NCBI GenBank assembly: GCA_015654835.1
Contig: JAATGG010000163.1
Coordinates: forward strand, 1-42,764
DNA length: 42,764 bases
Direction of reading: 5' to 3'
DNA from: Terriglobales bacterium
GTDB taxonomy: Bacteria; Acidobacteriota; Terriglobia; Terriglobales; Acidobacteriaceae
Below are positions 14,481 through 23,652 of this stretch, one piece after another. The notes under the pieces were generated by a model. It saw nothing but the letters and a program-made list of their open reading frames with translations. It was not told where the DNA came from and made no database searches. Position numbers and translations under genes: made by a program. Numbering within the stretch: position 1 is the first letter of the stretch; every line of letters begins with the position of its first letter.

Positions 14481-15302
14481 CTATTGCTTTTGAGCCGTGC
14501 CGGCGACGGCTTGCGCGCCCTGGGTGGAATCGGGCACAGGGACCTCCACAAATTCATCGCCCATGAATTTCTGCCCCGCTTCAGACCAGCGCCAGTAGCG
14601 GCGTTCGACTTTCTCGATCTTGTCGTTGGTGGCCGAGGTCCGGGTCTCTTCCAGCATGTTGTGGGGGAACGGCACGAACGTACTTCTTTGGTTCTGTACC
14701 AGTTCATCGCCGCCCCAGACGACCTCGTAGCGATAATCTTCCGCGGCCAGCGTTTGCTGTAATTTGCCGTTCAGGACCGAGAAGACCTGCATCTGCTTGA
14801 CCAGAAGTCCCGAGCCATGGCCTGCATTCACACCGTGAAACGCGATATCGTCTTCATCGATGTGCCGCAGCGGCATGAGTTCCAACGAAGCAGCTTCAAA
14901 CCAGCAGTCGAGTTGCTGATGGTCGACCACATGCCAGGGCAGCTTCGCAGAGGCTTCGTCCGATCCCTGGAGGAGATAGAGGAAGCAGCATACGCCGGTG
15001 CCCTTGGGAATGTATGCAATGGCGTAGTGATTGGCGCCTCGGGTGCGTATCGGCTGCAAATCGATCTGTTGGCCCGGCATCAGTTGCTCGGCAGCATATT
15101 TCGCAATCTTCGGATCGACGCCGAGCTTGGTGAGAAGACCTGCCCTCTGGCCCGCGTCGGCAAGATAGAGCATGGTGCTCATCTCATCGAGCTTGCCCAA
15201 AGGGATAGGCCCATCGACGCCGACACGCACTTGGGCGACCGATTGGCCAGCCGGCCAAAGGAGCAGACCGGCGCAGCACACGATCCAGAGCTTCTTGAGC
15301 AC
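14481..15302 (-). CDS. Hypothetical secreted protein
   Basis: Starting at GTG 15302, with GGAG nine bases upstream, the 273-residue product begins with a clear Sec signal peptide: basic MLKKLW, hydrophobic IVCCAGLLLWPAG, then a QSVAQ cleavage region. The mature part has no family I recognise. It contains long beta-rich and aromatic stretches (RGANHYAIAYIPKG, YRYEVVWGGDELVQNQ, RRYWRWSEAGQKFMGDEF) and two cysteines in GVCCFLYLL. The longer frame to 15491 would bury the signal peptide behind 63 arginine-rich residues, so the shorter start is preferred. It lies 82 bases downstream of the DHH phosphoesterase on the same strand and is convergent with pfkA. Likely periplasmic or exported; function unknown. 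Confidence 0.75.
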   Translation of the reverse strand: MLKKLWIVCCAGLLLWPAGQSVAQVRVGVDGPIPLGKLDEMSTMLYLADAGQRAGLLTKLGVDPKIAKYAAEQLMPGQQIDLQPIRTRGANHYAIAYIPKGTGVCCFLYLLQGSDEASAKLPWHVVDHQQLDCWFEAASLELMPLRHIDEDDIAFHGVNAGHGSGLLVKQMQVFSVLNGKLQQTLAAEDYRYEVVWGGDELVQNQRSTFVPFPHNMLEETRTSATNDKIEKVERRYWRWSEAGQKFMGDEFVEVPVPDSTQGAQAVAGTAQKQ

Positions 15303-15384
15303 TTGAGTTTTCTCCGCATCAATTCTGGCAGGAGTTTTCGGCGCGCGCAACCTGCGCAACAAACGATTGGTAAATACTGGATAA

Positions 15385-16374
15385 CTAGCGCAGCGGATTG
15401 GCGGCGCGCAACTCGGCCACAATCTCGGTTGCGGCAGCACGGGCCTGCTCTTCCTTATCCGGCGAAAAACTGATGGCACCGACGCGGGCATGACCGCCGC
15501 CTCCGTAGCGCTCGCACACCTGCGCCAGATTCACCATGGTCGTGGGATCTACCTTGGTCCAGGGGTTGGAGCCAACCGCAACCTTGGTGCGGAAGCTGGA
15601 TTTGGAGAGCCCGATCGAGTAAGTGGCATGGGGATGCAGATAATAGGGGATAAACTTGTTGAATCCCTCAAGCGGATGGTCGGTGATGTCGAAGAAGATG
15701 GTGCCGTCGCGCTCTTCGCTGCGGCTGCGGATCAGTTCCAGCGCCTGTTTGTGGCGCTCCAGCAAAGGCGGCAGCAGGCTGGCCACGAAGGGCTGACTCA
15801 GCACCTCGGCGAGCGGCATTTCGGTGAGCAGTGGAATCAGCCGCGGAATAAACGCCGGGTCTTGCGTGGACTCGATGATGAGCGTCAGCTTCATGGCCGG
15901 CGCGGCCATTTCCACCGCCGACTCAGGACTCTCGTAGAGCGCTCCATCCACAATGTTGGCCCAATGGATCAGCTCGGCAACCGGCGCGGTATCGAAACCA
16001 AAACGCGTCTCGGCAATGTGAGCCAGGAAGCTGGTGCACGAGGTGTAGTCGGGATCGAAAAACTTGCGGTTGCCGCACACCGGATCTCGCTGGCAGGCCA
16101 GAAAGTGCTCGTGATCCTGCTGCGTCAAAAAGGCCGACTGGTGATGATCGAACCACCAGGTGATCTTGGGCGATGCCGAATATTTAAAGTCGACGATGGC
16201 GTTTTCGTCGCCGGTAAACTCGTTTTCGTCGAATAGCGCGCCGGCCCGATGCACCAGGCCGTGGTACTCATAGCTTGCTCCAGCCGTGACGCGCTCACGG
16301 TGAAAGCGTGTGAACAGCGAGGCTGAGCAAGCGCCGTCGAAACATTTATCGTGATAGAAGACGCGAACCCGCAA
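15385..16374 (-). CDS. DHH-family phosphoesterase
   Basis: The 329-residue protein has both halves of a DHH/DHHA1 phosphoesterase. Near the N-terminus are YHDKCFDGACSASLF (metal ligand D13) and WWFDHHQS with DHH at 76-78. Near the C-terminus is GGGGHARVGAISFS, the DHHA1 glycine-rich substrate site. Relatives include oligoribonucleases (NrnA/NrnB), cyclic-dinucleotide phosphodiesterases and pyrophosphatases. The FDGACSAS form is closest in style to NrnB-like enzymes, but the substrate cannot be fixed from sequence alone. The start appears to be TTG 16374, behind GGAGGGAG; homologues start at this RVFYHDKCFDG region. It is divergent from the CPBP protease gene. Confidence 0.86.
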   Translation of the reverse strand: MRVRVFYHDKCFDGACSASLFTRFHRERVTAGASYEYHGLVHRAGALFDENEFTGDENAIVDFKYSASPKITWWFDHHQSAFLTQQDHEHFLACQRDPVCGNRKFFDPDYTSCTSFLAHIAETRFGFDTAPVAELIHWANIVDGALYESPESAVEMAAPAMKLTLIIESTQDPAFIPRLIPLLTEMPLAEVLSQPFVASLLPPLLERHKQALELIRSRSEERDGTIFFDITDHPLEGFNKFIPYYLHPHATYSIGLSKSSFRTKVAVGSNPWTKVDPTTMVNLAQVCERYGGGGHARVGAISFSPDKEEQARAAATEIVAELRAANPLR

Positions 16375-16701
16375 TGCCCTGAACTCCCTCCGTGATCGAG
16401 AATCGAACCACCGGAAATGTTAAGCATCAAGGGCTTGGCCGATTGTGTCAAGGGCGCGGAGATCATGAAATCGGGATCGGTTCGCCTTAAATCGCATTCC
16501 AGCCCCTCAAATTTCGCCGTCGGCGAGCCGAATTCCGGCAGAGTTTTCTGGCATTCGCAGTTCGGAGGGGGTGAGCCGGCGCCCCCCACTCGCGCATTGC
16601 GGCGGCAAAACCCTCAAGCGAACCACGGGCCCCCAATCGGCGTAGAGTTTTCAGTGGATCGAACTACATCAAAAGCCTTGTAGCTTTTTTAAGGAGGCTC
16701 C
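16375..16701. other. Intergenic region between divergent DHH and CPBP genes
   Basis: These 327 bases should hold two divergent promoters, but no convincing hexamer pair stands out. A small stem (16671-16688) with a T-run lies just before the ribosome site of the CPBP gene. Otherwise nothing recognisable is present. Confidence 0.5.
16671..16690 (+). promoter_or_regulatory. Short stem plus T-run before the CPBP gene
   Basis: AAAAGC (16671-16676) and GCTTTT (16683-16688) pair around a 6-base loop and end in six Ts (16685-16690), directly followed by the AAGGAGG ribosome site. The stem is short and AU-rich, so it may be only a weak pause or a fortuitous match. Confidence 0.3.
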
Positions 16702-17934
16702 ATGGAGCCGGAAATTCAGTCCCTTGCGCCGCGCGCCTCCGCGCCGGGGGCAGCGGAGGCAGCCACTCCACCCGAGCCCGCATTCGGTGCAGAACCATTG
16801 ACGCTCCGTCCGCCTGAATCGGGATTTCCCGGCCTGCACCAGGTTTTCATCGGGAATCAGGGACTGCGCGCCGGCTGGTCGGCCGTGCTTTTTATCCTCC
16901 TGTCGTTTCTCTTCATGTTCAACCTGGGAACCTACGTTTCGCTGTTCCTCAGAAAAATTCTTCATATCCGAAGCGACGCCTTCACGCCGGCCTCGGCCAT
17001 CCTCGGAGAGGTGATCTGGGTACTGGCGATTCTGGCCGCGGGCTCGATCATGGCCCTTCTTGAGCACCGCCGCATCGTGGACTATCACCTCGTTGGTCCG
17101 CACCGCCTGCTGCATTTTTTCAGCGGCCTTGCGGTCGGGTTCGCGGCGCTCTCGGCCCTGGTGGGCGCCATGGCCTGGGGCGGCTGGCTTGCATTTGGCC
17201 CGGTGGCATTGAGCGGAGCACAGGTCTTCCGGTTTGGCGCACTCTGGAGCGTGGCCTTCCTGATGACCGGCTTTTTCGAGGAAGGCAGCTTCCGCTGCTA
17301 TCTGCAATTCACACTGGCCCGGGGCATCAACTTCTGGTGGGCCCTGGCGCTGGTTGCCGCCATGTGCGGCAGCGGCTTTTTATTCACCGAGGGCCAGGGA
17401 ATCTGGGGCGTTTATCTCGTTGCGGTGCTGGGACTGGCTCCCTGCTTCGTATTGCACCTGATCCACGCGGAGGGCGCCGGTTTCTGGCAGGCGGCCTGGG
17501 TCACTTCCGCCTGTTTCGGCTTCATCCATACCGGCAACAACGGTGAGAATTGGATCGGCATCTTTTCCGCGGCTGCCATCGGCTTCGTCTTCTGCGTGAG
17601 CATCCGGGTCACCGGCTCGGCGTGGTGGGCCATCGGCTGCCACGCGGCCTGGGACTGGGCGGAAACCTATTTCTACGGCACCGCCGACAGCGGCCTCGTG
17701 GCCCAGGGACACTATCTGAACACCAGTCCGGCAGGCCCGGTGCTGTGGAGCGGCGGCACCGACGGGCCGGAAGGCAGCGTGCTGATTCTGCCCACCGTCC
17801 TGCTGTTGCTGCTGGCCGTTCTCGTTCTATATGGCCGCAGAAAACCGGCTGCGCTGACCGCGCCCAATCCCCAATTTGGATCGCTACGCGCCAGCACCGC
17901 TGCGGATGGAAGCCGCGAGCCGCAAACGCTGTGA
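16702..17934 (+). CDS. CPBP-family intramembrane glutamic protease (CAAX protease-like)
   Basis: The 410-residue polytopic membrane protein contains the CPBP/ABI motif set: EExxxR as E193, E194 and R198 in GFFEEGSFRCYL, FxxxH as F272 and H276 in CFGFIHTGN, and HxxxD as H314 and D318 in GCHAAWDWAE. The first 55 residues are proline/alanine-rich and polar; about eight membrane spans follow. The family includes type II CAAX prenyl endopeptidases and bacteriocin-immunity proteins, so proteolysis of a prenylated or membrane substrate is possible, but the bacterial substrate is unknown. ATG 16702 has a textbook AAGGAGG. The penicillin-acylase-type gene follows after 53 bases. Confidence 0.9.
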   Translation: MEPEIQSLAPRASAPGAAEAATPPEPAFGAEPLTLRPPESGFPGLHQVFIGNQGLRAGWSAVLFILLSFLFMFNLGTYVSLFLRKILHIRSDAFTPASAILGEVIWVLAILAAGSIMALLEHRRIVDYHLVGPHRLLHFFSGLAVGFAALSALVGAMAWGGWLAFGPVALSGAQVFRFGALWSVAFLMTGFFEEGSFRCYLQFTLARGINFWWALALVAAMCGSGFLFTEGQGIWGVYLVAVLGLAPCFVLHLIHAEGAGFWQAAWVTSACFGFIHTGNNGENWIGIFSAAAIGFVFCVSIRVTGSAWWAIGCHAAWDWAETYFYGTADSGLVAQGHYLNTSPAGPVLWSGGTDGPEGSVLILPTVLLLLLAVLVLYGRRKPAALTAPNPQFGSLRASTAADGSREPQTL

Positions 17935-17987
17935 ACATGCTTGTGAACATCGCGGTTTCTACGGAAGCGGTATCCTGTTGTTGACCG

Positions 17988-20492
17988 ATGTCCAACGCAC
18001 ATACTGTACGAATGCCTGCATCTACGGCTAGTTCGCGGGCCTCGCGCCGCGGGTTCCGCTGGCTGCGAATCTTGCTTGGGTCCACACTGGCCCTTGTTGC
18101 TTTCTTCTTGCTGCTGGCGGGTGTGAGCGTGTTGTGGCTTCGCACCGCCGCCCACCTCGCTCTGCCTACGCTCGATGGCGACCTGCAAATCACCGGGCTG
18201 TCCGCTCCGGTTACGGTGCGGCGCGATACCCACGGCGTGCCGCACATTGAAGCCGCCACGCAAGACGATCTCTTCGTAGCCCAGGGCTATGTAACCGCGC
18301 AGGACCGCTTATGGCAGATGGACGTTTATCGCCGCAATGCAAATGGAGAACTGGCGGAGATTCTGGGTCCTTCGCTCGTGAAGCACGACCGCGCCCAGCG
18401 CGTCTTTCAGTTTCGCAATACCGCTCAGCGTATCTATGCCAACCTGGCTCCCGGCGACCGCGCGCGGCTCGACGACTATGCCCGCGGCGTGAATCTCTAC
18501 ATCGACCAGCACCGGTACACGCTGCCCGCGGAGTTCAAGCTGCTGTTCTATCGCCCCCAGCCCTGGAGCGGCGCCGACTCGCTCAGCATCGGCATGATGC
18601 TGGTGCAGATGCTCGATTCGCACTGGGACGCCAAGCTGGCGCGCGAACAGATCGCCGCCGACCTGCGCAATCCCAAGTTGGAGGCGGATCTCTACCCGGT
18701 GGGTTCCTGGCGCGACCATCCGCCGACCGGCGAGGTGTTGGATCTGAGCCAGCCGCACCCCGAACCGCCCCCCACCGGCGACGACGAGGAGGAGGACGAC
18801 CGCACCCAACTGGGCGCCGCGCCGCATGTGTACCCCGCCTCTCCTTCCGTTCAGGAAGACCTGAGTTCCCTGCGGACGGCGCTCGGACTGCCGACCTGCG
18901 CAGGCTGCTCGCCGGGATCGAACAACTGGGTGATTGCCGGCCGCCACACCGCCAGCGGCAAGCCGCTGCTTTCAAACGATATGCATCTCGGGCTGACCGA
19001 GCCCAACGTCTGGTACATGGCCGACCTCGGCGCGCAGGGCTACCACGCCGCCGGAGTGACTCTGCCAGGTATGCCGTTTGTGATCGCGGGCCACAACGAG
19101 CATGTGGCCTGGGGCTTTACGGCTCTCCACGCCGATGTGCAGGACCTGTATATCGAGAAGTTAGACGGCAGGGGCAACTACGAGGCTCCCGACGGCAGTT
19201 GGAAGCCGCTGGGCATGGACCACGAAGTGATCCATGTGCGCGGCGGCAGAGATGTAAAACTGGACCTTCAATCCACCGCACACGGACCGCTGCTGAACCC
19301 GCTGCTGCCGCACGAGCAGCGGCCCATCGCGCTGCGCTGGACGCTCTACGACTCCACCCTCAACGTGCTTCCGCTTTACCAGATCAACGCGGCGTCGAAC
19401 TGGGACCAGTTTTCGGCGGCGCTGGGAACGTGGTGCTGGCCGACGCATAATGTGGTCTACTCCGACGATCAGGGACACATCGCCTACCACGCCGTAGGAC
19501 GGGTTCCGCTGCGCCCCACGGGTTTGCGCGGAGTGCCCATTCAGGACCATGAGCACGAGTGGCAGGGCTACATTCCATTCGGCGATCTGCCCAACGCGGC
19601 CGATCCGCCGGCAGGCTTTCTGGCGACTGCCAACTCGCGCGTGACGACCGCAAAATCTCCCTATCTGCTGTCGATGGAGTGGGTCAATCCCTATCGCATC
19701 GAACGCATCTATAAGGCGTTGCAAGGCCGCGACCAGCTCACGCCGAAAGACATGCTGACCGTGCAGACCGATGTCTACAGCGAGGTCGACCAGGAGATGG
19801 GACAGCGGTTTGCCTATGCCATCGACCATGCCAATGGCGTGGACGACCGGCTGCGCAAGGCCGCCGACCTGATGCGCAGTTGGGACGGCCGGCTGACGAC
19901 GGACTCCGCCGCCGCCTCGCTGGTGACACAGGCGCGGCAAGCGCTGTGGCCGCTGATCCTCACCCCCAAACTCGGCAAGGATGCAGGCGAATACAAGTGG
20001 GCCGAATCCGACTTTGCCGAGGAAGAGATCGTCATGCACGCCAGCCTCGATTGGCTTCCCCATGGTTATAAGGACTGGGACGCTCTGCTGACCGACGCCG
20101 TGCGCAAAGGGATGGAAAAGGGCAAGGCTCCCGGCGACGTGGCGCAATGGACGTATGGAAGCTGGCATGTGGTCGACATCGAGCACCCGCTGACCGAGTT
20201 TCTGCCCCTCATCCTGCGCGTAGCCGGAACCGGAGCGCATCCGCAGAGCGGCGACACGACCACGGTGAAGCAGGTAGGCCGCGCCTTCGGCCCTTCGCAG
20301 CGCTTCACGATGGATTGGAGCGACATCGACGGCTCCACGGAGAACATCGTTTTGGGAGAGAGCGGCAACCCGCTCAGCCCCTACTTCCGCGACCAGTGGA
20401 ATGACTGGTATGGCGGAACCACCTTTGGCCTGCCCTTCAGCCCGGCAGCGGTCGCCGGCAATACGCGGCACACCCTGCGTCTGCTGCCGTGA
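17988..20492 (+). CDS. Penicillin acylase family (peptidase S45) Ntn hydrolase
   Basis: The 834-residue protein is a self-processing amidohydrolase. Residues 20-52 form a signal or membrane anchor (LRILLGSTLALVAFFLLLAG). The alpha-chain part has RDTHGVPHIEA and QGYVTAQDRLWQMD. An acidic linker (residues about 265-272) precedes the autocleavage site, where S311 in SPGSNNWVIAG becomes the N-terminal nucleophile. TASGKPLLSNDMHLGL at 321-336 is the usual metal/substrate segment. The family cleaves amides such as penicillins, acyl-homoserine lactones or other N-acyl compounds; this substrate is unknown. The chosen ATG 17988 has no strong ribosome site, and ATG 18012 is possible. The stop overlaps the next gene's GTG start by four bases (GTGA). 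Confidence 0.92.
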   Translation: MSNAHTVRMPASTASSRASRRGFRWLRILLGSTLALVAFFLLLAGVSVLWLRTAAHLALPTLDGDLQITGLSAPVTVRRDTHGVPHIEAATQDDLFVAQGYVTAQDRLWQMDVYRRNANGELAEILGPSLVKHDRAQRVFQFRNTAQRIYANLAPGDRARLDDYARGVNLYIDQHRYTLPAEFKLLFYRPQPWSGADSLSIGMMLVQMLDSHWDAKLAREQIAADLRNPKLEADLYPVGSWRDHPPTGEVLDLSQPHPEPPPTGDDEEEDDRTQLGAAPHVYPASPSVQEDLSSLRTALGLPTCAGCSPGSNNWVIAGRHTASGKPLLSNDMHLGLTEPNVWYMADLGAQGYHAAGVTLPGMPFVIAGHNEHVAWGFTALHADVQDLYIEKLDGRGNYEAPDGSWKPLGMDHEVIHVRGGRDVKLDLQSTAHGPLLNPLLPHEQRPIALRWTLYDSTLNVLPLYQINAASNWDQFSAALGTWCWPTHNVVYSDDQGHIAYHAVGRVPLRPTGLRGVPIQDHEHEWQGYIPFGDLPNAADPPAGFLATANSRVTTAKSPYLLSMEWVNPYRIERIYKALQGRDQLTPKDMLTVQTDVYSEVDQEMGQRFAYAIDHANGVDDRLRKAADLMRSWDGRLTTDSAAASLVTQARQALWPLILTPKLGKDAGEYKWAESDFAEEEIVMHASLDWLPHGYKDWDALLTDAVRKGMEKGKAPGDVAQWTYGSWHVVDIEHPLTEFLPLILRVAGTGAHPQSGDTTTVKQVGRAFGPSQRFTMDWSDIDGSTENIVLGESGNPLSPYFRDQWNDWYGGTTFGLPFSPAAVAGNTRHTLRLLP

Positions 20493-22393
20493 GTTTGCGC
20501 AACCCCCTGCATCGGACGGCGGGCCGGCTTTTAAAGGCCAAGCTGGCCCGCCGCTGGGCCGGCCCTGCCGTCATCCTGCTGGCGGCAGCCGTGGCCATCG
20601 CGCCGCAACTGATCCGCGGCAACTCCTGCGGGCACGATTTCGATTTCCACATGGTTTCATGGTTCGACGCGCTGCAGAACTGGAAACAGGGCGTCTTCTA
20701 TCCCCACTGGACGCCCAGTGCGAATTACGGCGCAGGCGAGCCGCGTTTCGTCTTCTATCCTCCGCTGACATGGATGCTGGGTGCGACCTTGGGCCTGGTG
20801 ATGTCATGGACCTGGGTCGGAGTGGCATTGACGTTTCTGCTGCTGGCAGGCACCGGACTGGCGACCCGTGCGCTGGCCCGGCAGGCGCTGCCTGACGGCC
20901 CTGCGACCCTGGCCGGCTGTGCGGCGTTGTTCTCGGGCTATGCGCTGTTCACCGCCTACGAACGCTCGGCCTTTGCGGAGCTTGCCGGCGGCTTCTGGAT
21001 TCCCCTGTTGGCGCTGCTGGTACTGCGGGATTTGACTGCGCCTTCCCTGCCGAGCCGGCAGCCCGATCCGCCTCGGCAAAGAGCGTTCAGCCGCTCCAGT
21101 CTGGGCTCCATGCTGCTGCTGGCGCTGGTGATTGCGGGCGCGTGGCTCTCGAATGCACCGGTGGGCGTGATGGCGAGCTATCTGCTGGCTGCGGTGGCGC
21201 TCACGGTCGCCCTGCTGGCGAAGTCCTGGATTCCGTTGTTGCGCGCTGTTGGCGGCGCCACGCTGGGCATGGGACTGGCCGCCTTCTACCTGGTTCCCGC
21301 CGCATGGGAACAGCGCTGGGTCGATATCCGTCAGGCCACGGGCGATCCTGGCGAAAAAATCGAGAATAGCTGGCTCTTCGCCCGCCATGCCGCCCCGCAA
21401 CTCGCTTTGCACGATGTCGAATTACAGCGAGTCTCGTGGATCGCCGTGGTCATGATCGCAACCGCACTGGGCGGCCTGCTGGTGAGTTGGCTTCGGCACA
21501 CCCTGCCGGGCACTCTACCCGGCAGCGGCCTGTCCGGACGCAACCTGTCGGGCCGCAATCCGTCCAGTAGGGGCCGCTGGTGGTTTCCGATTGCGCTCAT
21601 GCCGGTCGTCGTTCTGCTGCTTCTGCTGCCGGTTTCGCTGCCGCTGTGGAACGCGCTGCCCAAGCTGCGCTTCTTGCAGTTTCCCTGGCGCTGGCTGGTG
21701 GCACTGGAGGCGCCCGCGGGCATCTTCTTCGCGTCGGCTGTGTGGATGGCCGGGCGGTGGCCGCGCCGGATAGTCATGACCGCCTGCACGACGCTCTTTC
21801 TGGCCTCCTCAGCAGCCGCAGGAGTGCTCTTTTTCCAGCCTTGCGACGACGAAGACGCGGTCGCCCCGATGCTGTCTGCCTACAGAGCGGGAAACGGCTT
21901 CGCGGGAACCGACGAATATGCTCCCCCCGGCGCGGACAATACCGAAATCGCCACCGGCCTGCCCATGGCCTGCCTGGTTGAAGATCCAATGGCTACGCTG
22001 GGCGAGCCTGCCGATAGGCCGGACGCCAATCCCAACTGGCTGGCCGGGCAGCATCGTTGCGAAGCCACCTTCGCTGCCTCTCCGGACGCAGGCAAAGCAA
22101 CCACCGAGCATCTGCGGATTGTGGCCGTCGTCTCGCATCCGGGCTATCTGATTGTGCGGCTGCGCAGCTATCCCGCATGGAAGATCGCAGTGAACGGCAA
22201 AGCCGTTGGGCCTCTGCCCGTGCGCGACGACGGCCTGATGGCGGTACCAGTTCCTCAGGGGCCTGTGGATTTAACCGTGGACTGGACGACGACCGCCGAT
22301 GTGAAGACAGGCCGCTGGTTAAGCGGAATTTCTCTCGCGCTGGTCACAGCCTTGTGGTTGCCATGGCAAAAGCGGGTTCGGCCTCGTTTATGA
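20489..22393 (+). CDS. Large polytopic membrane protein, PTPS-related/glycosyltransferase-like
   Basis: The 634-residue protein has about ten hydrophobic spans. The first extracytoplasmic loop carries GHDFDFHMVSWFDALQNWKQ and then YPHWTPSANYGAGEPRFVFY, with the paired acidic residues typical of the membrane family annotated as 6-pyruvoyl-tetrahydropterin-synthase-related (PF10131-like) and of GT-C-type glycosyltransferases. The C-terminal 180 residues are soluble and beta-rich (YLIVRLRSYPAWKIAVNGK), like the extracytoplasmic domain of such proteins. GTG 20489 overlaps the upstream stop; its own stop overlaps the next ATG. A role in transferring sugars from a polyprenyl-phosphate carrier would suit the neighbouring prenyl synthase, but this is inference. 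Confidence 0.75.
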   Translation: MSLRNPLHRTAGRLLKAKLARRWAGPAVILLAAAVAIAPQLIRGNSCGHDFDFHMVSWFDALQNWKQGVFYPHWTPSANYGAGEPRFVFYPPLTWMLGATLGLVMSWTWVGVALTFLLLAGTGLATRALARQALPDGPATLAGCAALFSGYALFTAYERSAFAELAGGFWIPLLALLVLRDLTAPSLPSRQPDPPRQRAFSRSSLGSMLLLALVIAGAWLSNAPVGVMASYLLAAVALTVALLAKSWIPLLRAVGGATLGMGLAAFYLVPAAWEQRWVDIRQATGDPGEKIENSWLFARHAAPQLALHDVELQRVSWIAVVMIATALGGLLVSWLRHTLPGTLPGSGLSGRNLSGRNPSSRGRWWFPIALMPVVVLLLLLPVSLPLWNALPKLRFLQFPWRWLVALEAPAGIFFASAVWMAGRWPRRIVMTACTTLFLASSAAAGVLFFQPCDDEDAVAPMLSAYRAGNGFAGTDEYAPPGADNTEIATGLPMACLVEDPMATLGEPADRPDANPNWLAGQHRCEATFAASPDAGKATTEHLRIVAVVSHPGYLIVRLRSYPAWKIAVNGKAVGPLPVRDDGLMAVPVPQGPVDLTVDWTTTADVKTGRWLSGISLALVTALWLPWQKRVRPRL

Positions 22394-23292
22394 TGAAAAG
22401 GATGCCCACCGATGTGAAATTGCTGCTACAGGAAGGCGCGGAGCTGACGGACCGAGCGCTGGAGACGCTTATTCCCAGCATCGAAACCATCCCTGCCTCG
22501 ATCCACGGCGCCATGCGCCACTCCGTTTTTGCCGGGGGCAAACGGTTGCGGCCGGTTCTCTCCATGCAGGCTGCCGTGGCCATTGCCGGCACGCTGCCCA
22601 AGGGGATCGAGCGTCTGGGCGCGGCCCTGGAAATGCTGCACACCTATTCCCTCATCCACGACGACTTGCCGGCGCTGGATAACGACGACCTGCGCCGCGG
22701 CAAGCCCACATGCCACGTAGCCTTTGGAGAAGCAATAGCGATCCTGGCCGGCGACGCGTTGCAGACCCGCGCCTTCGAGGTGCTGGCGGGACTGGATGCC
22801 CCCCCCCCTGCTGTCGTCAAGATCATTGCTCTGGTAGCCAACGCGATTGGCACGGTCGAAGGCATGATCGGCGGGCAGGTGCTGGATCTCGAAAGCGAGC
22901 ACATCAAGCCGACTCCGGAGCTGGTCGCCGCCATTCACCGCGCCAAGACCGGCGCGCTCATTCGCGTCAGTGTGGTTGCGGGTGGCATTTATGCCGGAGC
23001 AACTCCGGAAGACGGGACGCGGCTCGACCTGTTTGGCCGCAAGATCGGCTTGGCGTTCCAGATTGTGGACGATGTTCTCGACATGACCGAAGACTCCGCC
23101 CACCTGGGGAAGACCGCAGGCAAGGATCTTGCCATGGAAAAGGCCACATGGCCCGCTGTGTACGGCGTCGAACAAAGCCTGCGGGACGCAGACGATCTGG
23201 TCAAGGAAGCCCTTGCGGCCCTGGACCCCTATGGGGACCGCGCCGAGGGGCTCAAGTCGATTGCCCGCTATCTAGTGGAGCGAAAGAACTAG
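22390..23292 (+). CDS. ispA: Short-chain trans-prenyl synthase (farnesyl/geranylgeranyl diphosphate synthase)
   Basis: The 300-residue IspA-type enzyme condenses isopentenyl diphosphate with allylic diphosphates. The first aspartate motif is DDLPALD at 91-97, followed by NDDLRRGKPT. The second is DDVLD at 227-231. GGKRLRP at 49-55 binds diphosphate. The residue five before the first motif is a bulky tyrosine (Y86), which restricts product length to farnesyl or possibly geranylgeranyl diphosphate, in contrast to the alanine in the long-chain enzyme at 2813-3802. ATG 22390 overlaps the upstream stop (ATGA); ATGs at 22393 and 22402 are alternatives. It probably feeds uppS, the quinone synthase and other isoprenoids. 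A SufT-like gene follows one base after the stop. Confidence 0.91.
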   Translation: MMKRMPTDVKLLLQEGAELTDRALETLIPSIETIPASIHGAMRHSVFAGGKRLRPVLSMQAAVAIAGTLPKGIERLGAALEMLHTYSLIHDDLPALDNDDLRRGKPTCHVAFGEAIAILAGDALQTRAFEVLAGLDAPPPAVVKIIALVANAIGTVEGMIGGQVLDLESEHIKPTPELVAAIHRAKTGALIRVSVVAGGIYAGATPEDGTRLDLFGRKIGLAFQIVDDVLDMTEDSAHLGKTAGKDLAMEKATWPAVYGVEQSLRDADDLVKEALAALDPYGDRAEGLKSIARYLVERKN

Positions 23293-23293
23293 C

Positions 23294-23620
23294 GTGCTTG
23301 CCGAAGCCGATATCCTCACCGCATTGCGCGATTGCTTCGACCCCGAAGTGAAGCTGAATCTTGTGGATCTGGGGCTGATTTACGCAGTTTCAACCGGCCC
23401 CGATCCGGATTCGACACCGGCCTGGCCGCGCCAGTGGGTCAAGGTGACCATGACGCTGACCACGCCGCAATGCCCTGCCAGCGGACTCATCTTCGAGCAG
23501 GTAAACAATCGCCTCGCCGGCATTTCCGACATCAGCAAGGTCGAAGTCGACTTGGTGTGGGAGCCGAAGTGGACGCCGCATCGCATCAGCGAAGCCGGCC
23601 GCCGGCAACTCAATATTTGA
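23294..23620 (+). CDS. MIP18/SufT-like metal-sulfur cluster assembly factor (DUF59)
   Basis: The 108-residue protein has the DUF59 core: CFDPEVKLNLVDLGLIYAV with the conserved DPE, then VTMTLTTPQCPASGLIFEQV with the reactive-cysteine TxxxCP motif, ending in VEVDLVWEPKWTP. Members such as SufT, PaaD and CIA2/MIP18 help mature Fe-S proteins. The start is GTG 23294, one base after the ispA stop, so translation is coupled to a crowded upstream operon. IspG and IspH of the MEP pathway are Fe-S enzymes, so a functional link to isoprenoid synthesis is attractive but speculative. Confidence 0.88.
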   Translation: MLAEADILTALRDCFDPEVKLNLVDLGLIYAVSTGPDPDSTPAWPRQWVKVTMTLTTPQCPASGLIFEQVNNRLAGISDISKVEVDLVWEPKWTPHRISEAGRRQLNI

Positions 23621-23652
23621 GCCGCTATCTTTGAGCCGCCGTCAGGCTGCCG

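Noticed and set aside
16395..16425. GGTTCGATTC on the minus strand, like a tRNA T-loop
   Set aside because: The flanking bases do not form a T-stem, and no acceptor, D or anticodon arm is found nearby.
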